Source of the DNA: Gordonia terrae
Lineage (GTDB): Bacteria > Actinomycetota > Actinomycetes > Mycobacteriales > Mycobacteriaceae
Assembly: GCF_001698225.1 (NCBI RefSeq)
Contig: NZ_CP016594.1
Coordinates: 1,674,001-1,738,000, forward strand
Direction of reading: 5' to 3'
DNA length: 64,000 nt
Part shown: positions 15,608-23,285 of the stretch, in pieces
Numbering within the stretch: the stretch's first letter is position 1
Layout of the letters: each line of letters begins with the position of its first letter
Program-made: the position numbers and the translations under genes
The notes under the pieces: model-generated
What the model saw: the letters and a program-made list of their open reading frames with translations, nothing else
Told to the model about the DNA's origin: nothing
Databases searched by the model: none

Positions 15608-16380
15608 CCCGGAACGCCGTTGTGCTGGAGCGCCTCTCGCGACGATGCGGTCTCGTTCACGGTGTCCGTCCTCGTGCCGGGTAGGGCCGGTGCGCTCGGT
15701 GGGGTCCGCCGAAGCCGGCGGAGTGACTCCACGGCGGCGAAGCCCACAAGCGCTCCCATGATGGGCAACCCGGCCGGTAGGAACGGCGTCGAGGCCACGG
15801 CCACCGCCGCGCCGACGGTCACGGCCGCCCAGGTGGCGCCGTCGCGCAGGGCCGGGATGGCCAGCGCGGCGAGCAGAGCGGGGAAGGCGGCGTCGAGCCC
15901 GAGGCTCGCGGGATCGGCGACCACACCGCCGAGCGTGGCACCCAGTGCTGCGCCGACGGGCCACGAGACCAGAACGCCGAGTCCGCACAACAGGAAAGCG
16001 GCCCGTGCCCGACGCGGGTCGGATTCCGCGGTCGCCAACGCGGCCGTCTCGTCGTTGATGAGGTGGGCGCCGACGACGAGCTCCGGGGTGCCGCGCAGGT
16101 GCTTGCCGACGGCTAGGCCGTACCCGAAATTGCGGGTGTTGACCAGCAGGCCCGCCAGTGCGGCGAGGATCGGCGCCCCGCCGGCGGCCAGGATGCCGAC
16201 GAAGACGAACTCCGACGATCCGGCGAGGACGACCGTGGCGATCAAAACGATCTGCCAGAGGGCGAGACCCGCGCCGTGCGCGGCCACCCCGTACGACGTC
16301 CCGATGACCAGGACGGACAGGGACATCACCACGACGGCGCGCAGGGTCGCCGTGTCGAGTGTTCTCCAAGCCGAACGCAT
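15598..16380 (-). CDS. azlC: AzlC-type branched-chain amino acid exporter subunit
   Basis: A 260-aa polytopic membrane protein of the AzlC/BrnF family. It has about seven helices and the family motifs IGTSYGVAAHGAG, LAGSSEFVFVGILAAGG, NTRNFGYGLAVGKHL and HLINDETAAL. It forms the export permease with the overlapping AzlD. ATG 16380 follows TATGAT on the minus strand. In-frame ATGs further upstream (to 16416) overlap the promoter and are less likely. It is divergent from an XRE/cupin regulator that probably controls it; the -10 elements of both genes overlap. Confidence 0.9.
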   Translation of the reverse strand: MRSAWRTLDTATLRAVVVMSLSVLVIGTSYGVAAHGAGLALWQIVLIATVVLAGSSEFVFVGILAAGGAPILAALAGLLVNTRNFGYGLAVGKHLRGTPELVVGAHLINDETAALATAESDPRRARAAFLLCGLGVLVSWPVGAALGATLGGVVADPASLGLDAAFPALLAALAIPALRDGATWAAVTVGAAVAVASTPFLPAGLPIMGALVGFAAVESLRRLRRTPPSAPALPGTRTDTVNETASSREALQHNGVPGCR

Positions 16381-16381
16381 G

Positions 16382-16392
16382 ACTATCATAGT
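16382..16392. promoter_or_regulatory. Overlapping divergent -10 elements in a palindrome
   Basis: ACTAT-C-ATAGT contains TATCAT on the plus strand (16384-16389) and TATGAT on the minus strand (16390-16385), offset by one base. Only one RNA polymerase could sit here at a time. The symmetry could also be read by the adjacent XRE regulator. Confidence 0.55.
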
Positions 16393-16405
16393 GAACAGGA
16401 GAAGC

Positions 16406-16438
16406 GTGTTCGTCAAGATGGACGATCGGACGGTTTGA
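16406..16438 (+). CDS. 10-codon leader ORF before the XRE regulator
   Basis: GTG 16406 with an AGGAGA ribosome site encodes MFVKMDDRTV; its stop TGA overlaps the ATG of the regulator (TGATG). The regulator has no good ribosome site of its own, so this mini-ORF probably feeds ribosomes to it. Expression is inferred. Confidence 0.4.
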   Translation: MFVKMDDRTV

Positions 16439-16998
16439 TGAACGAGACGCGGGTGAACCCCAAGGAGCTGGTCGCGGCGTCGTTGAAGAGGGAACGCACA
16501 CGAGCGGGTCTGTCGCTGACCGAGCTCGCGCGTCGTGCCGGGATCGGGAAGTCGACGTTGTCCCAGCTCGAATCGGGGGAGGGGAACCCCAGTGTCGAGA
16601 CGCTGTGGGCGCTCTCCACGGCGCTTGGTGTGCAGTTTTCGGCGTTGCTGGACTCACCCACACCGACCGTCGAGGTCATCCGGTTCGGCGAGGGGCCGGT
16701 GATCCCCGCCGCGGACGCGGACTACTCGGCAACCCTGTTGTCCACCGCGGCGCCGGGGTCGCGGCGCGACATGTATGTCATCAGAGCCGAACCCGGCAAG
16801 CCGAGAATCTCGGCGCCGCATGCGCGCGGGATCATCGAGCATGTCGTGATCAGTTGCGGCCGTGCGCGTCTCGGTCCCACTGATGCCACCGAGGTGCTGT
16901 TGGCCGGTGACTACATTTCGTATCCCGGCGATGTCGAGCACGTCTTCGACGCGCTCGAGCCGGGCACCGTCGCGGTGATGCTCAGCGAGGCGTTCTGA
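16438..16998 (+). CDS. XRE family regulator with cupin sensor domain
   Basis: A 186-aa repressor-type protein. An N-terminal helix-turn-helix (residues ~10-65: LKRERTRAGLSLTELARRAG, then GKSTLSQLESGEGNPSVETLWALSTAL) is joined to a C-terminal cupin (~100-180: HARGIIEHVVISCGRARLG and GDYISYPGDVEHVFDAL). Such proteins sense small metabolites in the cupin. Divergence from azlCD, which is common for this class, suggests control of amino acid export. The ATG overlaps the stop of a 10-codon leader ORF. The ligand is unknown. Confidence 0.88.
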   Translation: MNETRVNPKELVAASLKRERTRAGLSLTELARRAGIGKSTLSQLESGEGNPSVETLWALSTALGVQFSALLDSPTPTVEVIRFGEGPVIPAADADYSATLLSTAAPGSRRDMYVIRAEPGKPRISAPHARGIIEHVVISCGRARLGPTDATEVLLAGDYISYPGDVEHVFDALEPGTVAVMLSEAF

Positions 16999-17281
16999 GA
17001 CGGTGGCACAGGTTCTGGCGAAACGCGACGTGCATCACAGCGATTCGCGGTATCGATCACCGACGCGTACTGTTGCCAGAAGTGATGCGCCCGTACAGGC
17101 CGCGTCCAGCGTCGTAGAACGCCTCTCTCGCAGGTCCGGACATTCCGACACCGGTCGGCCACCTGCCATTGACTTCATACGGCGAACGAGCTCGCGCACC
17201 CGCGTGTTCGCCACCGGCACCGCCCTTGCACCTCAGTCGTGCTGTTCGCGTGCCAAGCACAGGAAGAAACCTGCACACCAC
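16999..17281 (+). other. Long leader region of the DEAD-box helicase gene
   Basis: 283 bp with no supported gene. It is probably the promoter and 5' UTR of the helicase gene; long leaders are frequent for DEAD-box helicases that regulate themselves. I see no defined riboswitch fold or clear promoter. Confidence 0.4.
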
Positions 17282-18895
17282 ATGACTGCTGTACTCGAAA
17301 ACCCGGCCACCACCACCGATGCTGCTGCGTCGACGCCTGGTGTGTCGTTCGAATCCCTCGGTGTCCCAATCGAACTCGTCAAGGTTCTTGCCTCTCAGGG
17401 CAAGACCGACGCATTCCCGATCCAGAAGGACACCCTCCCCGACACCCTCGACGGCAAGGACGTCCTGGGCCGCGGCAAGACCGGCTCGGGCAAGACCCTC
17501 GCCTTCTCCATTCCGCTCGTCGCCGGCCTGGCCGAGATGCAGGTCAAGCGCTACGTGGGGGCACCCACGGGGCTGATCCTGGCGCCGACCCGCGAACTCG
17601 CGACCCAGATCGCCGCGGTCGTCGAGCCGCTCGCCGCCTCCGTGGGACTCACCGTCACCACCGTGTTCGGTGGCGTCAAGCAGACCCGCCAGGAGCAGGC
17701 ATTCCGGCGCGGTGTCGACATCGTCGTCGCCTGCCCCGGTCGTCTCGAGGACCTGATGCGTCAGGGCATCGTCCGCCTCGACGAGGTCGAGATCACCGTG
17801 ATCGACGAGGCCGACCACATGGCCGACCTCGGCTTCCTGCCCGTCGTGACCAAGATCCTGGCCGCGACCCCCGCCGACGGACAGCGGATGCTGTTCTCGG
17901 CGACGTTGGACAACGGCGTCGACAAGCTCGCCAAGCGGTTCCTCGACAACCCGGTGCTGCATTCGGTGGACTCGGCGGAGTCGCCGGTCGCCGCGATGAC
18001 CCACCACGTCTTCGAGGTCTCCTCGGCGAACAAGCAGGATCTCGTCGCCGAACTCGCCTCCGGCACCGGGCGCCGCATCCTGTTCATGCGCACCAAGCAT
18101 CAGGCCAAGAAGCTCGCCAAGAAGCTGACCGAGGCCGGGATCCCCGCCGTCGACCTGCACGGCAATCTCAGCCAGGCGCAGCGCGACCGCAACCTCGCCG
18201 CCTTCGGTGAGGGAGACGTCCGCGTCCTCGTCGCCACCGATGTCGCCGCTCGCGGCGTGCACGTCGACGGCATCGAGCTCGTCGTACACGTCGACCCGCC
18301 GGCCGAGCACAAGGCCTACCTGCACCGATCGGGCCGCACGGCTCGCGCCGGGTCGGCCGGCGACGTCGTTACCGTCGTCCTGCCCGAGCAGCGTCGTGAG
18401 GTTGCGCAGCTGCTGCGCAAGGCCAAGATCAAGGTGACCCCAGTCTCCGTCGACGCCACGTCGGCTGCTGTCGACGAGCTCGTCGGTGAGCGCGCGCCCC
18501 GCGTGTTCGCGGCGGCACGCGCCGCAGCAGAGGCTGCTCGTGGTGGCGGTGCTCAGAACGGGCGGTCCCAGGGTGGTCGTTCGCAGGGGAGCCGCCGCGG
18601 CGGTCGTGGCCGAGGCCAGGGCGGTAACAGCAGTGCTCGAGGCGAGAATCGGAGCGCCGGCACCGGCGGTGGCCGGAACTCCGCCGGCGGTGACTCGCGC
18701 GGCACCCGCGGCGAGGGCCGCGGACGTCCGGCCCGGAGTGACTCACGGTCCGGCGGTTCGCGCTCGGCCGAGGGTCGCACAGGCGGTCAGGGTCGAGGCG
18801 CGGGACACTCGCGGGCCGGCGATCAGCAGCGCGCGGGCAGCCGCGGGCAGGGACGTCGGGTGAGCCGCCCCGCCGGTTCGCCGACCGGTCGCTGA
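17282..18895 (+). CDS. DEAD-box RNA helicase with RGG-like tail
   Basis: A 537-aa ATP-dependent RNA helicase. Motifs in order: Q motif FPIQKDTLP (45-53), Walker A GKTGSGKT (65-72), PTRELA, GG, DEAD in VIDEADHM, SAT in LFSATLD, then the second RecA domain with RILFMRTK, ATDVAARGVHVDG and HRSGRTARAG. From about residue 415 the tail is Gly/Arg/Ser-rich with many RG and RGG-like steps, typical of RhlE/CsdA-type tails that bind RNA and promote condensation. The ATG 17282 has AGGAAG about 15 nt upstream, rather far. It probably acts in RNA or ribosome remodelling at low temperature. Confidence 0.92.
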   Translation: MTAVLENPATTTDAAASTPGVSFESLGVPIELVKVLASQGKTDAFPIQKDTLPDTLDGKDVLGRGKTGSGKTLAFSIPLVAGLAEMQVKRYVGAPTGLILAPTRELATQIAAVVEPLAASVGLTVTTVFGGVKQTRQEQAFRRGVDIVVACPGRLEDLMRQGIVRLDEVEITVIDEADHMADLGFLPVVTKILAATPADGQRMLFSATLDNGVDKLAKRFLDNPVLHSVDSAESPVAAMTHHVFEVSSANKQDLVAELASGTGRRILFMRTKHQAKKLAKKLTEAGIPAVDLHGNLSQAQRDRNLAAFGEGDVRVLVATDVAARGVHVDGIELVVHVDPPAEHKAYLHRSGRTARAGSAGDVVTVVLPEQRREVAQLLRKAKIKVTPVSVDATSAAVDELVGERAPRVFAAARAAAEAARGGGAQNGRSQGGRSQGSRRGGRGRGQGGNSSARGENRSAGTGGGRNSAGGDSRGTRGEGRGRPARSDSRSGGSRSAEGRTGGQGRGAGHSRAGDQQRAGSRGQGRRVSRPAGSPTGR

Positions 18896-19259
18896 CCGAG
18901 ACGTCAACCGCGACAACTGAAGAACGATATTCACCCAGGTGTGAGCGAAGCGAGCTTTCTGTGTTCCCCGAGGTGTGAGCGAAGCGAGCTTTCTGTGTTC
19001 CCCGAGGTGTGAGCGAAGCGAGCCTCGAGGGGCTGGTGACATGAGTCGCCTGCCCTTCGAGGCTCGTCGCTTGCGCTCCTCGCACCTCAGGGAGCAGGGG
19101 TTATGCGGTTCTTTCGGCTTAGGGAGCAGAGCGGTGGCCGCTTGCGGTCCTCGCACCTCAGTGTCTGCGGCCTGGCGGCCGTCGTGGACTACGACAAACT
19201 CCGCTCCCTGAGGAGCTGAGCGGTGGTCGCGTGCGCTCCTCGCACTTCAGTGGGGCGGA
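18896..19259. repeat. Gene-free stretch of direct and inverted repeats
   Basis: 364 bp between two convergent genes. A 34-bp unit starting AGGTGTGAGCGAAGCGAGC is repeated at 18937-18970 and 18971-19004, with a third partial copy at 19005-19023. An imperfect inverted copy follows at 19053-19096, giving a large hairpin. The 19053-19096 element recurs in inverse orientation at 60411-60454. It probably serves as a two-way transcription stop. Confidence 0.8.
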
Positions 19260-20057
19260 TCAGGCAGGTAGGAACCGCTGGGCCAGCCGCGGTGCGAGCC
19301 ACGGGCGGGCGCCCCAGGCGATCGCCTTGACGGTGAGGCCGATCCATCCCGGCGACACCCGGCCGTAGCCGGCCAGCAGGGCGGTGGCCGGGTCGACGCT
19401 GATGTGTACGTCGGGGCGGCGGGGTTCCGGCGGATCGATCACGAGCTCGCCGTCGGTGAACTCGTAGACATGGCGTTCGCCGCACCCGCGCAACCGGATG
19501 TCGTAGGTGCCGGAATGGCCGGCGGCGTTCACCGGATCGACCCAGCTCGGCAGGATGTGCTGGCGGGCGCGGATGATCATCGACACCACCTCGGGCTCGA
19601 CCCACCAGCGGGCGCCGACGGCCCGGGCGATGTCGTGGGCGTGCACGACGAACTCACCGATCAGCAGACCCAGTGCGGCGTCCGCGCGGATGAGGCGGTC
19701 GCCGTCGAAGTGCATCTTGGGGACCTGGGCGTGGAAGTGCGACACCTCGTCGACGAGTTCGCGCAGGTCGTCGGCCAGCCGACGGCACAGCAGTCGCACG
19801 TCCCGGGTGGGCAGGTTGGCGATCTGCTTGGCGTTGAAGTCGGGGACGTCGACCGCCGAACAACACCATTCCCCCTCGCCGCGGGCGAGTCCGAGAAAGC
19901 GCGACGGTGCCGACGCGACATGACCCAGGCAGTCGGTCAGCGTCCAGCCGGGGACGTCCGGGAGCCGGGTGTCGGGGTCGTCGACCCCGAGCACGAGATC
20001 GGTGAACCGATCCCCGGTCGTGAGCGCGGCGTCGATGTAGTCAAACCTCGAGAACAT
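19260..20057 (-). CDS. Maleylpyruvate isomerase-like, mycothiol-dependent family protein
   Basis: A 265-aa protein of the TIGR03084-type DinB/MDMPI superfamily. The N-terminal four-helix part has the family PGWTLTDCLGHVASAPSRF segment (His as a metal ligand) and GEFVVHAHDIARAVG (further His ligands). The C-terminal part (~185-265) is SCP2-like (YEFTDGELVID, PDVHISVDPATALLAGYG). Relatives use mycothiol as cofactor, consistent with an actinobacterium; the substrate is unknown. ATG 20057 best matches family N-termini. The in-frame ATG 20087 and a longer start are possible. Confidence 0.82.
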   Translation of the reverse strand: MFSRFDYIDAALTTGDRFTDLVLGVDDPDTRLPDVPGWTLTDCLGHVASAPSRFLGLARGEGEWCCSAVDVPDFNAKQIANLPTRDVRLLCRRLADDLRELVDEVSHFHAQVPKMHFDGDRLIRADAALGLLIGEFVVHAHDIARAVGARWWVEPEVVSMIIRARQHILPSWVDPVNAAGHSGTYDIRLRGCGERHVYEFTDGELVIDPPEPRRPDVHISVDPATALLAGYGRVSPGWIGLTVKAIAWGARPWLAPRLAQRFLPA

Positions 20058-20112
20058 CCCCGTCGCGCGTGGTTCCTCCCCCCACATGGGGCACGACAGT
20101 ACCCCGGCGCGT

Positions 20113-20180
20113 TGCGACGTGCGACACATTCAGTCCCAACACGCCGAACCTGGGGACAGATGTGCAACGTGCGCAACATT
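20113..20180. promoter_or_regulatory. Two operator-like direct repeats 50 bp apart
   Basis: TGCGACGTGCGACACATT (20113-20130) and TGCAACGTGCGCAACATT (20163-20180) match at 15 of 18 positions. They lie upstream of the minus-strand MDMPI-like gene and may bind a regulator cooperatively. Confidence 0.35.
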
Positions 20181-20204
20181 ATTCACAAACGCGCACGGTG
20201 ATTT

Positions 20205-21167
20205 TCAATCGTGTGACGCTGCCGGGGCGGCTTCGCCGAGACGGACGCACACGACGCCGAGCACGATGAGCAGGCCGCCGGCGAGCTGGATCGGTGCCGG
20301 CAGCTCGTCGAGAACCAGCCAGGCGAAGACCACCGCGAACAGGACCTCGGACAGCGCGACGAAAGACATCACGCGCGCGCCGAGGAGCCGCCCGCCCGCG
20401 ATGCCGAAGCCGTAGGCCATGGCGGCCGAGACCACACCGAGCAGGACCAGCGGCACCCACCAGGCCACCTCGAGTGCACCGACCCGGACCGGAACGGTGG
20501 TCATCGTCATCGGCAGGAGTCCGGTCAGTCCGGCGCCGACGAGGGCCAGCGCACCGATGAGCAGGCCGCCGGCGGCGAGGCTCAACGGCGGCCAGCCCGT
20601 GCGATCGTCGGCCGAGATCACGAAGTAGGCGGCGGCCCCGACCATCGCGGCCAGCGCCCACAGCACCCCGACCGCACTGATCGGTACGTCGCCCGTCAGG
20701 TCGAGCACGAGTGCCAGTCCGGCGATCGCGAGGGCCGCGCCGAGGACCGTGACCCGTCCCGGCCGCTGACCGTGGCGGAGCCACATCCACACCAGCACCG
20801 CGACCGGCGCGGTGTACTCGATGAGCAGCGCGACCCCGACCTGCAGGTAGGTCACCGCGTAGAAGTAGGCCAGCTGACAGCCTGCCACGGCGAGCAGGCC
20901 ATAGCTGACGAGCACGGGCCAGGACCGGCGGCCGGGCCGGTCCGGGACGGGCCGTCGGCGATCACGGAAGGCGAGCAGGCCGGGCACGGCCAGCACCAGT
21001 CCGCCGAGCGCGATGCGCACCGTGACCGTCGCGCCGGCCGACCACCCCGCCTCGATCATGGCCCGGGCGAGTACGCCGGAGATGCCGAAGCAGGCCGAGG
21101 AGATGAGGGCCAGCGTGATGCCGAGGGCAGGTCGAGGGAGGGCGGGAGTGCGGTCTGCGGAGCTCAC
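20205..21167 (-). CDS. DMT superfamily (EamA) exporter
   Basis: A 320-aa, ten-helix transporter with two EamA repeats (LALISSACFGISGVLARAMIEAG in the first; LVLLGVVSAAMAYGFGIAGGRLLGA in the second). This group exports amino acids and other metabolites (RhtA/YedA-like); substrate unknown. GTG 21167 overlaps the stop of the upstream gene (GTGA), so the two are translationally coupled. It is the last gene of the minus-strand diiron oxygenase/FprB operon. Confidence 0.88.
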   Translation of the reverse strand: MSSADRTPALPRPALGITLALISSACFGISGVLARAMIEAGWSAGATVTVRIALGGLVLAVPGLLAFRDRRRPVPDRPGRRSWPVLVSYGLLAVAGCQLAYFYAVTYLQVGVALLIEYTAPVAVLVWMWLRHGQRPGRVTVLGAALAIAGLALVLDLTGDVPISAVGVLWALAAMVGAAAYFVISADDRTGWPPLSLAAGGLLIGALALVGAGLTGLLPMTMTTVPVRVGALEVAWWVPLVLLGVVSAAMAYGFGIAGGRLLGARVMSFVALSEVLFAVVFAWLVLDELPAPIQLAGGLLIVLGVVCVRLGEAAPAASHD

Positions 21168-21646
21168 GGATTCTTCGCGGCGACGATCGCCGTGCGAACG
21201 GCTTCGCGGCACTCCGGCCCGGCCGGCTCGCCGGTCCCGAGGTAGAAGCTGCCCGGGCGACCCTCGTCACCGGCGAACCCGGTCACCGAGAATCCGTCCG
21301 ACTCGGGAACATACGGGGTCGACGACATCGACGCGACGCCCAGCGGACACGACAACGCCGCGACCCCGCGCTTGGCCCCGGACACGACGACGATCAGGTG
21401 GGTCGGGTGCAGCACGATCAGCGTCTGGTGCTCGGAGTCGGGGTCGACCGGGTTGCTGCGTCGTCCGAAGACCTTGCCGAGGAACGTCGTCGACGGCGGG
21501 TTGATGCTCCGGGTGATCCACGCCGGCAGATCATCGGTGACGGTGAGCTGCTTCGACTCGGCGTGGTCGCGCAGCGTCGCGGCGACGTCGGCGGGAAGGT
21601 CGGACAGATCGGCACGCACGGTGGTGCGCTGGTACGCGGGCCCCAT
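21164..21646 (-). CDS. Conserved hypothetical protein in the oxygenase operon
   Basis: A 160-aa protein of unknown family with no signal peptide or membrane helix. It has a helical first half (LPADVAATLRDHAESKQL), a central strand pair (HQTLIVLHPTHLIVVVSGAKRG) and a C-terminal part with FSVTGFAGDEGRPGSFYLG. The pattern 'TLIVLHPTHLIVV' reads like a PH- or Bsr-type beta domain. Start ATG 21646 is 6 nt after the fprB stop, and its stop overlaps the DMT exporter start. Confidence 0.78.
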   Translation of the reverse strand: MGPAYQRTTVRADLSDLPADVAATLRDHAESKQLTVTDDLPAWITRSINPPSTTFLGKVFGRRSNPVDPDSEHQTLIVLHPTHLIVVVSGAKRGVAALSCPLGVASMSSTPYVPESDGFSVTGFAGDEGRPGSFYLGTGEPAGPECREAVRTAIVAAKNP

Positions 21647-21652
21647 GGCTGC

Positions 21653-23254
21653 TCAATCTAGTGCAGTGGCCCCGCCGTCGAGGCCGGCGACGGACTGCGC
21701 GACACCCAGACGTCGGCCGAGTAGCCGACGCCGACGCGGCACCGAGACCTCCGGCGCCTTCGCCTCGAGGTCGTCGAGCAACGACGCGACGGTCTGCGCG
21801 GAGTCGGTCTTGTTGGTGCCGATGAAACCCGACGGCCCTCGCTTGATCCACCCCGTCACGTACATGCCCGACACGGGTTCGGTCCCGTCGAGAACGCGGC
21901 CGTCGAGGTGGGGGATGACCCCCGCGGCGTCGTCGAACGGCAGGCCGGGTACCGGCACGCCGCGGTATCCGACCGAGGTGAGGACCAACCCGGTCTCGAG
22001 AGTGGTGGTGTCGCCGGTGGGTTCGATGCCCACCGCGGACCCGGCGTCGTCGACGACCGGCCGGTTGCGGCCGACGACCAACGCGCTCGCCCGACCGTGG
22101 GGGCCTGCGGTCACCTCGGACGGAGAACTGAAGAAGGCCAGCCGGATTCGACGGCCCGTCGGCTCGGGGCGCGCGGCGCATTCGGCCAGGATCTCGAGTT
22201 TGCCGCGGACGGTGGCGTCGAGATCGGCCGGCGCGGGGAGCGCATCGAGATCGGCGGCATCGACGGTGACCGGGACACCCGAATCGACCAGTCCGATGAG
22301 TTCGGGGAGGGTGAACGCCGCGTGCGCGGGTCCGCGACGTCCCATCACGACGACTTCGCGCACCGACGAGGCCCGCAGGGTCGCCAGCGCACTGCGAGAG
22401 ATGTCGGTGGCCGCGAGCGTGTCCGGGTCGGCGACGAGAATGCGCGCGACGTCGAGGGCGACGTTGCCGTTGCCCACGACCACGACACGCTCGGTGTCCA
22501 GGTCGACGTCGAGGTCGGTGAAGTCGGGGTGGCCGTTGTACCAGCCCACGAAGGAGGTCGCACTGGACACACCCGGGAGGTCGAATCCGGGCAGTGCGAG
22601 TCGCCGGTCGGTGGGGGCGCCGCCCGCCCAGATCACGCCCTGGTGTCGGGCGCGCAGGTCGGCCAAGGTGAGATCCCGCCCGACCTCGGTGTTCAGCAGG
22701 ATCTCCAGACGCGGGTTGCGCGCGATGTCGTCGAACAGCTCCATCACCTTGCGCGTGTGCAGGTGATCGGGCGCAACGCCGAAGCGTGCCAGCCCGAACG
22801 GTCGGTCGAGGCGCTCGTACATGGTGACCGACACCTGCGGCTGCCGCAGCAGCTCGTCGGCGGCATACATCGCCGAGGGGCCCGATCCCACGATGCCGAT
22901 CGAGATCGAGCGCTCGACGGCCAGCTGCCGCGGCCGGTCGATGGGTGCGAGTGGCAGCCGACGGGCCGGGTCGACAGGGAAGCGAGCGGCCCCGTCGGCC
23001 GGATCGTGGTACTGCGTCGCGTTGACCTCGACGAACCGCTCCTGGCCCGCGGGCAGACGGTGACCCGGGACGATGGCGCCGACCGGGCACGCACTCACAC
23101 ACGCGCCGCAGTCGACACAGGTCGCGGGATCGATGTACAGCATCTCGGCGATGCCGAAATCGGGTTCTTCGGGCGTGGGGTGGATGCAGTTGACGGGGCA
23201 TGCATAGACGCACGACGCGTCGCCGCAGCACGCCTGGGTGACGACGTGGGGCAT
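21653..23254 (-). CDS. fprB: Ferredoxin/ferredoxin-NADP+ reductase fusion (FprB type)
   Basis: A 533-aa fusion. Residues 1-100 are a bacterial 7Fe/8Fe-type ferredoxin with CCGDASCVYACPVNCIHP and CVDCGACVSACPVGAI. The rest is an adrenodoxin-reductase-like FAD/NADPH enzyme with GIVGSGPSAMYAADELL (FAD Rossmann), VVGNGNVALDVARIL (NADPH Rossmann) and GWIKRGPSGFIGTNK near the C-terminus. M. tuberculosis FprB (Rv0886) has this architecture. Here it follows the diiron N-oxygenase gene by 31 nt, so it probably supplies electrons to that enzyme. ATG 23254 directly precedes PHVVTQACCGD, the usual ferredoxin start. Confidence 0.92.
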   Translation of the reverse strand: MPHVVTQACCGDASCVYACPVNCIHPTPEEPDFGIAEMLYIDPATCVDCGACVSACPVGAIVPGHRLPAGQERFVEVNATQYHDPADGAARFPVDPARRLPLAPIDRPRQLAVERSISIGIVGSGPSAMYAADELLRQPQVSVTMYERLDRPFGLARFGVAPDHLHTRKVMELFDDIARNPRLEILLNTEVGRDLTLADLRARHQGVIWAGGAPTDRRLALPGFDLPGVSSATSFVGWYNGHPDFTDLDVDLDTERVVVVGNGNVALDVARILVADPDTLAATDISRSALATLRASSVREVVVMGRRGPAHAAFTLPELIGLVDSGVPVTVDAADLDALPAPADLDATVRGKLEILAECAARPEPTGRRIRLAFFSSPSEVTAGPHGRASALVVGRNRPVVDDAGSAVGIEPTGDTTTLETGLVLTSVGYRGVPVPGLPFDDAAGVIPHLDGRVLDGTEPVSGMYVTGWIKRGPSGFIGTNKTDSAQTVASLLDDLEAKAPEVSVPRRRRLLGRRLGVAQSVAGLDGGATALD

Positions 23255-23285
23255 GGTCTCGGGATCTACCTGCGTTCGGTGCGGC

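Noticed and set aside
18937..19023. CRISPR array
   Set aside because: The 34-bp repeats are head to tail without unique spacers.
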